Source: JAJEFO01 sp965209045 (GTDB taxonomy: Bacteria; Pseudomonadota; Alphaproteobacteria; Rhodobacterales; Rhodobacteraceae). Taken from it: 64,000 nt of DNA. The notes beneath the pieces were generated by a model. It was not told the origin of the DNA. It ran no database searches and saw only the letters and a program-made list of their open reading frames with translations. The stretch is from contig CBDBPW010000001.1 in assembly GCA_965209045.1 (NCBI GenBank), forward strand, positions 1,054,001 through 1,118,000, given 5' to 3'. The position numbers were made by a program, and so were the translations under genes. Within the stretch, counting starts at the first letter, position 1. Each line of letters opens with the position of its first letter. This document shows, one piece after another, positions 8,356 to 15,918 of the stretch.

Positions 8356-9579
8356 TCAGCCATCCACCCGGGACTGGGCGATTTCCAGATATCCGTTCCG
8401 CGTCTGAGGCGTCTTGATTCCCAGCAACGCGCCCGCGACCTGGGTCTTCAGGATCTGGGCGGTGCCGCCTCCGATCGTGAACATGCGAACGTCGCGATAC
8501 ATGCGTTCGACAGGCTCCTTGTTGCCGTAGCCACGCGCACCGAACATCTGCAGTGCGTCGTGGACAACATGGACCGCCGCTTCTGACGCAAACACTTTTG
8601 CCCGTGCAGCCATGAGGATGTCTGGAAAGGGCGAGTTGTCCGGACCTCGCGATTGCGCGGCCTCGTGCAACATCAGCCGGGAAGCGTGCACGCGTGCGTC
8701 CATGTCTGCGAGCATCCATTGCAGACCCTGAAATTCCTGCAATGGCCGACCGAACTGATGTCGCTCTCGCAGATAGCGTTTCGCGTGCTCGATGGCGCCT
8801 GCGGCAACGCCCATCGCGCAGGTTCCCGCGCCGACGCGCTGGCTGTTGTACGCATTCATCAGGGCCGCGAACCCACGACGAAAGCCTTGGGGCGGCTTGA
8901 CGGCGAACCGGTCCTCGATCTCCACATCATCGAAGCGCAACTCGGTCTCAGGCATTCCGCAAAGGCCCATCGTGCGTTCGCGACCGACTATGGAAAAGCC
9001 CTTCGGCTCAATCCCGTTCTCCGGATCATGCACAATGATGAACGCGGTGATGCCCTCGTCCTGGCCGCTCTCGTCGATGACACGTGCGAAAACGAGATAG
9101 ACCTTCGAGACCCCGCCGCCGGTGATCCAGTGCTTGGTTCCGTTCATCACGTACTTGTTGCCGACCCGACGGGCCGTCGTTTTCATCTCGGTTGCGGCGC
9201 TCCCCGCTTCCGGTTCCGTGATGCAAATTGCGGGCTTGTCGCCCTTCAAGACGTAAGACGCAGCAAGACTGCGCTGCTCATCGTCGCCATAGGCCATGAT
9301 TGCGGCAATGCCGCCCATGTTGGCCTCGACCACTATTCGGGCACTCAGCGTGCAAGCCCTGGCCAGTTCTTCAATCACCAGCACCGCATCAAGGAAAGAC
9401 GCGCCTTTCCCCCCAAACCGCCTCGGAATGGTCATGCCCATCAGGCCGGCATCGGTCATGTCCCTGACGTTGTCCCAGCAGTAGGTACGCGTTTCGTCCC
9501 ACTTTGCAGCCCGTTCGGCGAATGCCTTCGACAGTTCCTTGGCGACGTGCTGGTACTTCGTTGTCGGCGTCTCTGGCAA
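8356..9579 (-). CDS. Acyl-CoA dehydrogenase homologue, possible 3-sulfinopropionyl-CoA desulfinase
   Basis: FAD-dependent acyl-CoA dehydrogenase superfamily protein of 407 residues, with the ICITEPEAGSAA flavin-binding motif near residue 120, the KHWITGG segment near 149 and HQFGRPLQEFQGLQWMLADM in the C-terminal helical domain. Both known positions for the catalytic glutamate lack it. The helix-G position is glutamine (Q247 in AYNSQRVGAG) and the MCAD-type position is glycine (TIGGGTAQI). As I recall the literature, 3-sulfinopropionyl-CoA desulfinase (Acd) of Advenella mimigardefordensis has a Gln there and needs an arginine near residue 84; an Arg occurs here at 81. It may therefore be a desulfinase or other non-dehydrogenating homologue. 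It appears monocistronic. Confidence 0.8.
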   Translation of the reverse strand: MPETPTTKYQHVAKELSKAFAERAAKWDETRTYCWDNVRDMTDAGLMGMTIPRRFGGKGASFLDAVLVIEELARACTLSARIVVEANMGGIAAIMAYGDDEQRSLAASYVLKGDKPAICITEPEAGSAATEMKTTARRVGNKYVMNGTKHWITGGGVSKVYLVFARVIDESGQDEGITAFIIVHDPENGIEPKGFSIVGRERTMGLCGMPETELRFDDVEIEDRFAVKPPQGFRRGFAALMNAYNSQRVGAGTCAMGVAAGAIEHAKRYLRERHQFGRPLQEFQGLQWMLADMDARVHASRLMLHEAAQSRGPDNSPFPDILMAARAKVFASEAAVHVVHDALQMFGARGYGNKEPVERMYRDVRMFTIGGGTAQILKTQVAGALLGIKTPQTRNGYLEIAQSRVDG

Positions 9580-10271
9580 TTGTCCCTCAAGGTCCGCTTA
9601 CCTGAAGTTCTCGCGAGCACCTTCGTTGGCCGGCATCCTTCAGTCAATCGAATTCAGTTGACTGTCTTGTTCAATGGCTGTGAGGAAGTCTGGTCGCACT
9701 TGACGGCTGCCATCTGCGAGGGGCGTGCTGTCTCTTGCGGAACTGATGCCCGGGTTCCGCTTCTCCCAGATGTCGGCAGGACTTGACCGCAACGATGAGT
9801 CTCGTGAAGGGCATGGATTCGCACTGGTTGACCGCGAACAATGCAACGGGCGTGGACGGGGTCCGACCAGAGATGTCCAGGTCCCGGAAGATGTCGCGCC
9901 TTGTGCCATCCCGGCAAGCCAAGCCGCAATTCGCAGGACGCGTGCCCCGGTACTGGCCGTCCAGGCGCAGGAAAGCCTTGACGATCACGACGCCGCTTGA
10001 CGCCGGGACCATCATGGTTCGCCGGTCGGGTTACCTTGGACGCTGCATCGAGATCGTTGCCGATGCAGTCGCCGATGCGGGCGGCGGAAGTCTTCAAGGT
10101 TTCCCTGGGCCAGGCGAGCGAATCTCGCGGCTGCCTGCACCAACGTGCAACCAAGGAGCATCCCGGTCATCGGCAGCGGCGTAGAGGATGTCGCGACTGC
10201 TTTCGAGCCACGTGTGTTCATTGGGCCAAAGCGAGGGTTGCCGCGAACGTGAGAGGCCGCTATGAACGGGA
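9580..10271. other. Gene-free stretch upstream of thiBPQ
   Basis: About 690 bp between the acyl-CoA dehydrogenase start and the TPP riboswitch. Several overlapping open frames exist on both strands (for example minus 9671-10015 and plus 9783-10184), but none has recognisable motifs, a good start or a consistent coding look. It may contain a fully decayed gene plus promoters for the flanking units; I cannot assign anything further. Confidence 0.45.
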
Positions 10272-10398
10272 TACCTCGGGGTGCCTTCCAAGGCTGAGAT
10301 GCAATTCCGCGAACCCGTTGAACCTGAACCGGACAATGCCGGCGGAGGGAAGGTCGAGCATCCTCATCCTTTCCCCCCGTCCTGAAACAAGGAGTGAG
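10272..10398 (+). promoter_or_regulatory. TPP (thi-box) riboswitch with SD-sequestering helix
   Basis: The leader of thiB contains the conserved thi-box elements in order: CTCGGGGTGCC and GGCTGAGATG (10276-10302), then GAACCTGAACCGG and AATGCCGGCGGAGGGAAGG (10319-10353). This is a near-perfect match to the TPP aptamer consensus. Downstream, CTCATCCTT (10363-10371) can pair with AAGGAGTGAG (10389-10398), which contains the thiB Shine-Dalgarno, leaving one bulged G. That predicts translational repression when thiamine pyrophosphate is bound. The aptamer spans roughly 10272-10357; the rest is the expression platform. Confidence 0.93.
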
Positions 10399-10400
10399 AG

Positions 10401-11390
10401 ATGCGAATTCCATGCCTTGGTGCGGGACTTGTCATGGCAGCTGGCGCTGCCGCGGCCGGGAACCTGCCAGAACTGACCGTCATCACATACGACAGCTTCG
10501 TGTCGGAATGGGGCCCGGGCCCTGCCGTCGAGGCGGCGTTCGAGGAGACGTGCGCGTGTGACCTGAACTTTGTCGCCGCTGGCGATGGCGCAGCGCTTCT
10601 GGCGCGCGTCAAGCTGGAAGGCGAGCGGAGCGAGGCGGACATCGTGCTCGGAATCGACACCAACCTGACGGCCGAGGCCGCGGCCACCGGGCTCTTCGCG
10701 CCCCATGCGGGCACGACCGCTGACCTGGACTTGCCTGTCCCTTGGGAGGACGAGACCTTCCTGCCTTATGACTGGGGCTATTTCGCGTTCGTGCATGACA
10801 CCGGTCTTGAAAGCGTCCCGCAAGGCTTCGAGGAACTTGCCGACAGCGACGTCTCCATCATCATCCAGGATCCGCGCTCGTCCACGCCCGGACTCGGTCT
10901 GCTGCTTTGGGTCAAGGCCGCCTACGGGGATCGCGCGGCGGACATCTGGGGCGCGCTTGCCGACAACGTCGTGACGGTGACGCCGGGCTGGTCCGAGGCC
11001 TACGGCCTGTTCCTTGAAGGCGAAGCCGACATGGTCCTCTCCTACACGACCTCGCCCGCCTACCACCTGATTGCGGAAGGGGATGCCAGCAAGGCCGCGG
11101 CCCCGTTTTCCGAGGGCCACTACATGCAGGTCGAGGTGGCCGGCAAGCTGGCGTCGACGGACCAGCCGGAACTGGCGGACCGGTTCCTTGCGTTCATGCT
11201 GACCGACGCGTTCCAGGCAGTCATTCCGACGACGAACTGGATGTATCCCGCTGCCGTTCCGGACGGCGGCCTGCCTGAAGGGTTCGAGACGTTGATCCAG
11301 CCGGCGACGGCGTTGCTCCTGTCGGCGGCGGACGCACGAGCGGTCCGCGGCCCGGCGCTGGATGAATGGCTGAACGCGCTCAGTCGCTAG
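10401..11390 (+). CDS. thiB: Thiamine ABC transporter substrate-binding protein
   Basis: Periplasmic thiamine/thiamine phosphate receptor of 329 residues. It has a signal peptide of about 19 residues, then the ThiB-typical start LTVITYDSFVSEWGPGPAVEAAFE and a C-rich CACDLNFV segment. Iron(III)/thiamine-type binding domains follow, with FLPYDWGYFAFVHD near residue 115 and TPGWSEAYGLFLEGEADMVLSYTTSPAYH near 195. It begins 3 bp after a Shine-Dalgarno-containing stem of a TPP riboswitch, so expression should fall when thiamine pyrophosphate is plentiful. The gene overlaps thiP by 25 bp. Confidence 0.95.
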   Translation: MRIPCLGAGLVMAAGAAAAGNLPELTVITYDSFVSEWGPGPAVEAAFEETCACDLNFVAAGDGAALLARVKLEGERSEADIVLGIDTNLTAEAAATGLFAPHAGTTADLDLPVPWEDETFLPYDWGYFAFVHDTGLESVPQGFEELADSDVSIIIQDPRSSTPGLGLLLWVKAAYGDRAADIWGALADNVVTVTPGWSEAYGLFLEGEADMVLSYTTSPAYHLIAEGDASKAAAPFSEGHYMQVEVAGKLASTDQPELADRFLAFMLTDAFQAVIPTTNWMYPAAVPDGGLPEGFETLIQPATALLLSAADARAVRGPALDEWLNALSR

Positions 11391-12931
11391 GGGCGGCAGG
11401 CGCAATCGGGATCGCCGCCGCGGCGGCGATCCCGTTCCTCATCCTGCTCGCGACCCTCGCGATCATCCGCGTCGCCGAGCCGGGGAACGGCCCGACGCAG
11501 GCGGACTGGGCCGCGCTCCGGTTCACGCTCTGGCAGGCATTCCTGTCGGCGACGTTCAGCGTGGCCCTCGCGGTGCCGGTCGCCCGGGCGCTGGCGCGAC
11601 GGCGGTTTCCGGGCCGGGGTGCACTCGTCACGCTCCTCGGCGCGCCCTTCCTCCTTCCGGTGATCGTCGCCATCTTCGGGCTGCTGGCCGTCTTCGGCCG
11701 GGGCGGGCTTGTCAATGCAGCGCTCGGCATGATGGGGCTGCCGCAGATCTCGATCTACGGTCTCCACGGCGTCGTCCTTGCGCACGTCTTCTTCAACCTT
11801 CCGCTGGCAACGCGGCTCATCCTTCAGGGCTGGCAGGAGATCCCGTCCGAACGCTTTCGCCTTGCGGCGAGTCTCGGCATGGATGCGGGTGCCGTGAACC
11901 GGCATCTGGAATGGCCGATGCTGCGGCAAGTCGTGCCGGGTGCCGCGCTCGTGATCTTCGTGCTCTGCACGATGAGCTTTGCCGTTGCGCTCACGCTTGG
12001 CGGCGGGCCTCGCGCGACCACGGTGGAACTGGCGATCTATCAGGCGCTTCGATTCGAGTTCGATCTCGATCGTGCCGCGTTCCTGTCACTCATCCAGTTG
12101 GCCATCACGGTGTTCCTGGCACTGCTCGCATACCGAATCCTGCGTCATCCAGGATTCGCACATGGTCTTGATCGCCCCTTGATGCGCTGGGACGGGCGCA
12201 CGCCTGCCTTGAGGCTGCTCGACGGGACCCTGATTCTCCTCGCAGCCTTGTTTCTCCTCGTGCCCATTGCATCCGCCGCGGTTCGCGGCCTGCCGGAAGT
12301 CCCGGGGCTTCCGCAGGCCGTCTGGGTGTCAGCCTTTCGATCGCTCTGCGTGGCAGCCGCGTCGACCTTGCTTGTGATCGCGCTTTCCGTCGTGATGGCA
12401 CTGGCGGCGACACGGCTCAAGGACCGGGGCAGCTGGATCGAAACCGCCGGCCTTGCGGCATTGGCGGCATCGCCGCTCGTTCTTGGCACTGGGCTGTTCG
12501 TGCTCATTCATCCCGTTGCCAATCCGGAATCCCTCGCATTGCCGGTCACAGCGCTCGTGAACGCGATCGTGACGCTTCCGTTCGCGCTCCGCTCGCTCGT
12601 GCCGGCCTGCCGGACCGTGGAGTCGGAGTTCGGTCGTCTGGCGGATTCGCTCGGCCTGAAGGGATGGGCACGCCTGAGACTTGTCGTCCTGCCACGTCTC
12701 AGGCGACCGCTCGGGTTCTCGGCCGGCCTGGCAGCCGCGCTGTCGATGGGGGATCTTGGCGTGATCGCCCTCTTTGCTGATCCCGACACGGCGACGCTGC
12801 CATTGCAGGTCTATCGCCTCATGGGGGCCTATCGGATGGAAGAGGCCGGCGGGGCCGCCGTCTTGCTCCTCGCGCTGAGCTTCGGGGCGTTCTGGATGCT
12901 GGACAGGGGGGCGCGACGTGCTGACGCTTGA
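11366..12931 (+). CDS. thiP: Thiamine ABC transporter permease
   Basis: Inner-membrane permease of 521 residues with two fused BPD_transp_1 halves, as in ThiP and iron(III) permeases; about twelve hydrophobic spans are visible. EAA-loop-like segments occur in each half (FRLAASLGMDAGAVNRHLEWPML near residue 170 and FGRLADSLGLKGWARLRLVVLPRLRRP near 425). The start lies within the end of thiB, indicating translational coupling, and thiQ begins before this gene ends. It brings thiamine across the inner membrane with ThiB and ThiQ. Confidence 0.94.
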   Translation: MAERAQSLGAAGAIGIAAAAAIPFLILLATLAIIRVAEPGNGPTQADWAALRFTLWQAFLSATFSVALAVPVARALARRRFPGRGALVTLLGAPFLLPVIVAIFGLLAVFGRGGLVNAALGMMGLPQISIYGLHGVVLAHVFFNLPLATRLILQGWQEIPSERFRLAASLGMDAGAVNRHLEWPMLRQVVPGAALVIFVLCTMSFAVALTLGGGPRATTVELAIYQALRFEFDLDRAAFLSLIQLAITVFLALLAYRILRHPGFAHGLDRPLMRWDGRTPALRLLDGTLILLAALFLLVPIASAAVRGLPEVPGLPQAVWVSAFRSLCVAAASTLLVIALSVVMALAATRLKDRGSWIETAGLAALAASPLVLGTGLFVLIHPVANPESLALPVTALVNAIVTLPFALRSLVPACRTVESEFGRLADSLGLKGWARLRLVVLPRLRRPLGFSAGLAAALSMGDLGVIALFADPDTATLPLQVYRLMGAYRMEEAGGAAVLLLALSFGAFWMLDRGARRADA

Positions 12932-13604
12932 GGGGATCGCCTGCAGGCGCAGGGAATTCGTGCTGCACGCGGACGGGTCGGTCGAGGGGCCGGGCATCGT
13001 CGCGGTCATCGGCCCCTCCGGCAGCGGAAAGTCCACGCTGATGTCGCTGATCGCCGGATTCGAGCTGCCGGACGAGGGGCGCTTGTACTGGAACGGAACC
13101 GACTTGACGGAACTGGCGCCCGGCGAGAGGCCGGTGGCGGTGCTCTTCCAGGACAACAACCTCTTTCCGCATCTCGATGCGGCCACGAATGTCGCCCTCG
13201 GCGCATCGCCTCGCGCCCGGCCTTCGCCCGCCGCCAGGGAACGTGCCGAAGAAGCGCTCTTGGCGGTCGGTCTCGACGGCATGGGGGCCCGCATGCCGGG
13301 AGAGCTTTCGGGCGGACAGCAGAGCCGGGTGGCGCTGGCGCGCGCCTTGCTGACGGACAGACCCCTCGTGCTGATGGACGAGGCGTTTTCCGCCCTTGGT
13401 CCGGCGTTGCGGCTGGAGATGCTGACTCTCGTCCGGTCGCTGCTCGCGGACAAGACCGTCCTGATGGTGACCCACGATCCCGAAGACGCCAGGCGCGTGT
13501 CCCGTCAGACCATTTTCGTGGAAGACGGGCAGCTTCGGCCGGCGGAGGACACCGGCGAGCTGTTCGCGAATCCGCATGACGCCCTGGCGCGCTACCTCGC
13601 GTGA
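12918..13604 (+). CDS. thiQ: Thiamine ABC transporter ATPase
   Basis: ABC ATPase of 228 residues with Walker A GPSGSGKST near residue 33, the Q-loop in VLFQDNNLFPHL, signature LSGGQQSRVALARALL near residue 130, Walker B LVLMDEAFSALG and switch histidine in MVTHDPEDA. The start is GTG, overlapping the end of thiP by 14 bp. The short C-terminus fits ThiQ, which lacks the extra regulatory domain of maltose-type ATPases. It completes the riboswitch-controlled thiBPQ operon. Confidence 0.94.
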   Translation: MLTLEGIACRRREFVLHADGSVEGPGIVAVIGPSGSGKSTLMSLIAGFELPDEGRLYWNGTDLTELAPGERPVAVLFQDNNLFPHLDAATNVALGASPRARPSPAARERAEEALLAVGLDGMGARMPGELSGGQQSRVALARALLTDRPLVLMDEAFSALGPALRLEMLTLVRSLLADKTVLMVTHDPEDARRVSRQTIFVEDGQLRPAEDTGELFANPHDALARYLA

Positions 13605-13664
13605 GGGACAAGCTTGCCCAGGACGTCGGGCAACGGCGATCGCAGCGCCCCCGACATGGACTGG

Positions 13665-14522
13665 TCAGGAGAATTCACTGATCGAGTAGCCTTGGAGAAA
13701 GAGGCATGCGGTCAGGTCGGAGTGATCGATCCGCAGCGGTGCAGCGCTTGCGACAACCGGCTTGGCATGCATGGCGACGCCCATGCCTGCACGGACGATC
13801 ATGCCGAGATCGTTTGCCCCGTCCCCGATCGCGATCGCGCGGGATTCGTCGGGCGACAGCCTTTCCAGCGCCTCGACCTTGGCATCCTGGCCGAGAACGG
13901 GACGCTTCACGTCCCCCGTGAGGCGGCCGTCCTCGACGAGAAGCGCGTTCGCGAGGACGTCATCGAACCCGAGCAGTTCGCCGACGCGTTCGGCGAACTG
14001 GACGAACCCGCCGGAGACAAGGGCCGTGCGGGCGCCATGCGCCTTCATGGTCTTCACAAGCGTCCTGCCGCCCGGGGCGAGCGTGATGCGGGTCTCGAGA
14101 ACATGCGCGATCGCGCGGGCCGGCAGGTCCTTCATCAATCCGACCCGTTCGGCAACCGCCTCGGCGAAGTCGATCTCGCCGTTCATGGCACGGGCGGTGA
14201 TTCTTGCCACCTCCTCGCCGACGCCGGCCTCGGCGGCGAGCTCGTCGATGCACTCCTGGCCGATCATGGTCATGTCCATGTCGGCGATCAGAAGGGACTT
14301 CCTGCGTTCGCCGTCATCGATGAAGTTCAGGTCGACCGCCTGGTCGAACATGGCTTCCCTGGCTTCATCGAGATTGCCGGGCCGTGCCGCAACCGGAAAC
14401 TCCGCGGCCTCGTCCGGAGCAAGCCACACAGCGCCTCCGGTTGCGCCAAACGCGCCCTGAAGCGACGAGACCAGGGCCGGATCCAGATGTCCGCGAGGCG
14501 CGATCAGCGAAATGACGGGCAT
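13665..14522 (-). CDS. serB: Phosphoserine phosphatase
   Basis: HAD-superfamily phosphatase of 285 residues that dephosphorylates O-phosphoserine to serine, the last step of serine synthesis. An N-terminal regulatory region of about 75 residues is followed by the catalytic motifs: DMDMTM (nucleophile D81, acid D83), ALVSGGFVQF near residue 178, and IGDGANDLGMIVRAG near 240. The start MPVISLIAPRGHL at 14522 fits SerB proteins better than an in-frame ATG 51 bp further upstream, which would run into the serC leader. It is divergent from serC-serA, placing the complete serine branch together. Confidence 0.93.
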   Translation of the reverse strand: MPVISLIAPRGHLDPALVSSLQGAFGATGGAVWLAPDEAAEFPVAARPGNLDEAREAMFDQAVDLNFIDDGERRKSLLIADMDMTMIGQECIDELAAEAGVGEEVARITARAMNGEIDFAEAVAERVGLMKDLPARAIAHVLETRITLAPGGRTLVKTMKAHGARTALVSGGFVQFAERVGELLGFDDVLANALLVEDGRLTGDVKRPVLGQDAKVEALERLSPDESRAIAIGDGANDLGMIVRAGMGVAMHAKPVVASAAPLRIDHSDLTACLFLQGYSISEFS

Positions 14523-14583
14523 GGGTTGGTTAGCCCTGTGGCGTCGTTTCCGTTGCAGCGGCTCTAGCGGCAATTTGCGCCTT

Positions 14584-14660
14584 GCGAAAGGGTCCGTGCC
14601 CCCTTATTCGCGGCCTCGGGACACTCCTCCCCAACGAGGGGCGCATATCTGGAAGGATAT
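14584..14660 (+). promoter_or_regulatory. Structured serC leader with Shine-Dalgarno in a hairpin loop
   Basis: Three consecutive stems are visible before serC. GCGAA-AGGG (14584-14592) pairs with CCCT and TTCGC (14601-14604, 14607-14611). CCTCG (14614-14618) pairs with CGAGG (14635-14639). ATATC (14645-14649) pairs with GATAT (14656-14660), placing the GGAAGG Shine-Dalgarno in the last loop and stem. A conserved alphaproteobacterial serC leader RNA has been described (the Rfam serC motif) and this is probably an instance, although I cannot run a covariance search. Its ligand or mechanism is not known to me. Confidence 0.55.
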
Positions 14661-14665
14661 CGAAG

Positions 14666-15829
14666 ATGGCATCAGAAAAACCGGCTGCGCGGCCGGGCAA
14701 TCCGCGCTTTTCGTCGGGACCCTGCGCCAAGCCGCCCTCGTTTTCCCTGGAACAGCTGAACAACGCGGCCTTGGGCAGGTCGCACAGGGCCGCAATCGGC
14801 AAGGCCAAGCTGAAGGACGCGATCGAGCGAACCAGGGAAATCCTCGGAATTCCCGCGGATCACCTCTTGGGCATTGTGCCGGCCTCGGACACCGGCGCAA
14901 TGGAGATGGCGATGTGGAATCTCCTGGGCGCGCGACCCGTCGAGGTGCTCGCTTGGGAGAGCTTCGGCGCGGGATGGGCTACGGACGTGGTCAGCCAGTT
15001 GCAGCTGGACGCGAAGGTGACAACCGCGGACTACGGCGGGATCGTCGATCTGGATGACGTCAACTGGGACGCTGACGTGGTCTTTGCGTGGAACGGCACC
15101 ACGTCAGGCGTTCGGGTTCCGGACGGCTTCGAGATTCCAGCCGCGCGTGAAGGCCTGACGATCTGCGATGCAACGAGCGCCGCATTTGCGCAGGATCTGC
15201 CATGGGACAGGCTGGATGCGGCGACCTTTTCCTGGCAGAAGGCGCTGGGCGGGGAGGCCGCGCACGGAATGCTCGCGCTTGGGCCGCGCGCCGTGGAGCG
15301 CCTTGAAACGTGGGCGCCGACCTGGCCCCTTCCCAAGATCTTCCGCCTCACCAAGGGCGGCAGGCTGATCGGCGCGGTCTTCGAGGGTGCCACGATCAAC
15401 ACGCCGTCGATGCTGGCCGTCGAGGACTATCTCAAGGCGCTCGACTGGGCGGTCAGCGTCGGCGGCCTGAAGGGTCTGATCCGCAGGGCCGACGCCAATG
15501 CGGGCGTGATCCACGAGTTTTGCGCCTCGAGGGACTGGATCGAGAACCTTGCGACGGACCCCGACACGCGGTCGAACACGAGCGTGTGCCTCAGGTTCGC
15601 CGACGGGCGGATCCAGGATGGCTCGGCCTTTGCCAAGGCGGTTGCGAGGCGGCTTGAAGTGCAGAACGTCGCCTATGACATCGGATCCTATCGTGACGCC
15701 CCTCCGGGCCTGAGGATCTGGTGTGGCGCAACCGTGGAACAAGATGACTTGAAGGCGCTGTGCCCCTGGCTGGACTGGGCCTTCGAGGCGGAAATCCATG
15801 AATCGGGCTTGCCCGCCGGGCCGTCCTGA
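14666..15829 (+). CDS. serC: Phosphoserine aminotransferase
   Basis: PLP-dependent aminotransferase of 387 residues converting 3-phosphohydroxypyruvate to O-phosphoserine with glutamate. It begins MASEKPAARPGNPRFSSGPC, the alphaproteobacterial SerC N-terminus. The PLP lysine is in TFSWQKALGGE (about residue 193), preceded by the active-site aspartate of LTICDATSAAFAQDL. The GGAAGG Shine-Dalgarno lies in a hairpin loop. Reading in the same frame upstream of 14666 is leader, not protein. It is followed 89 bp later by serA in the same direction, and serB is divergent. Confidence 0.93.
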   Translation: MASEKPAARPGNPRFSSGPCAKPPSFSLEQLNNAALGRSHRAAIGKAKLKDAIERTREILGIPADHLLGIVPASDTGAMEMAMWNLLGARPVEVLAWESFGAGWATDVVSQLQLDAKVTTADYGGIVDLDDVNWDADVVFAWNGTTSGVRVPDGFEIPAAREGLTICDATSAAFAQDLPWDRLDAATFSWQKALGGEAAHGMLALGPRAVERLETWAPTWPLPKIFRLTKGGRLIGAVFEGATINTPSMLAVEDYLKALDWAVSVGGLKGLIRRADANAGVIHEFCASRDWIENLATDPDTRSNTSVCLRFADGRIQDGSAFAKAVARRLEVQNVAYDIGSYRDAPPGLRIWCGATVEQDDLKALCPWLDWAFEAEIHESGLPAGPS

Positions 15830-15843
15830 CGCCGGAATTCCGC

Positions 15844-15869
15844 GCAGGTTGTGGGCGCGGGCAACCTGC
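15844..15869 (+). terminator. Intercistronic hairpin between serC and serA
   Basis: GCAGGTTG (15844-15851) and CAACCTGC (15862-15869) form a perfect 8-bp stem with a 10-nt loop, 14 bp after the serC stop. No T-tract follows, so it probably stabilises or attenuates the serC-serA transcript instead of ending it. Confidence 0.5.
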
Positions 15870-15918
15870 CGGGCCGGCAACCGAATTGAACGTGAGGACG
15901 AGAAAGGAACAGGCGGCA

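Noticed and set aside
9654..10184. Overlapping open frames on both strands before the TPP riboswitch
   Set aside because: No start with a ribosome-binding site, no family motif and low-complexity basic composition; treated as non-coding or fully decayed.
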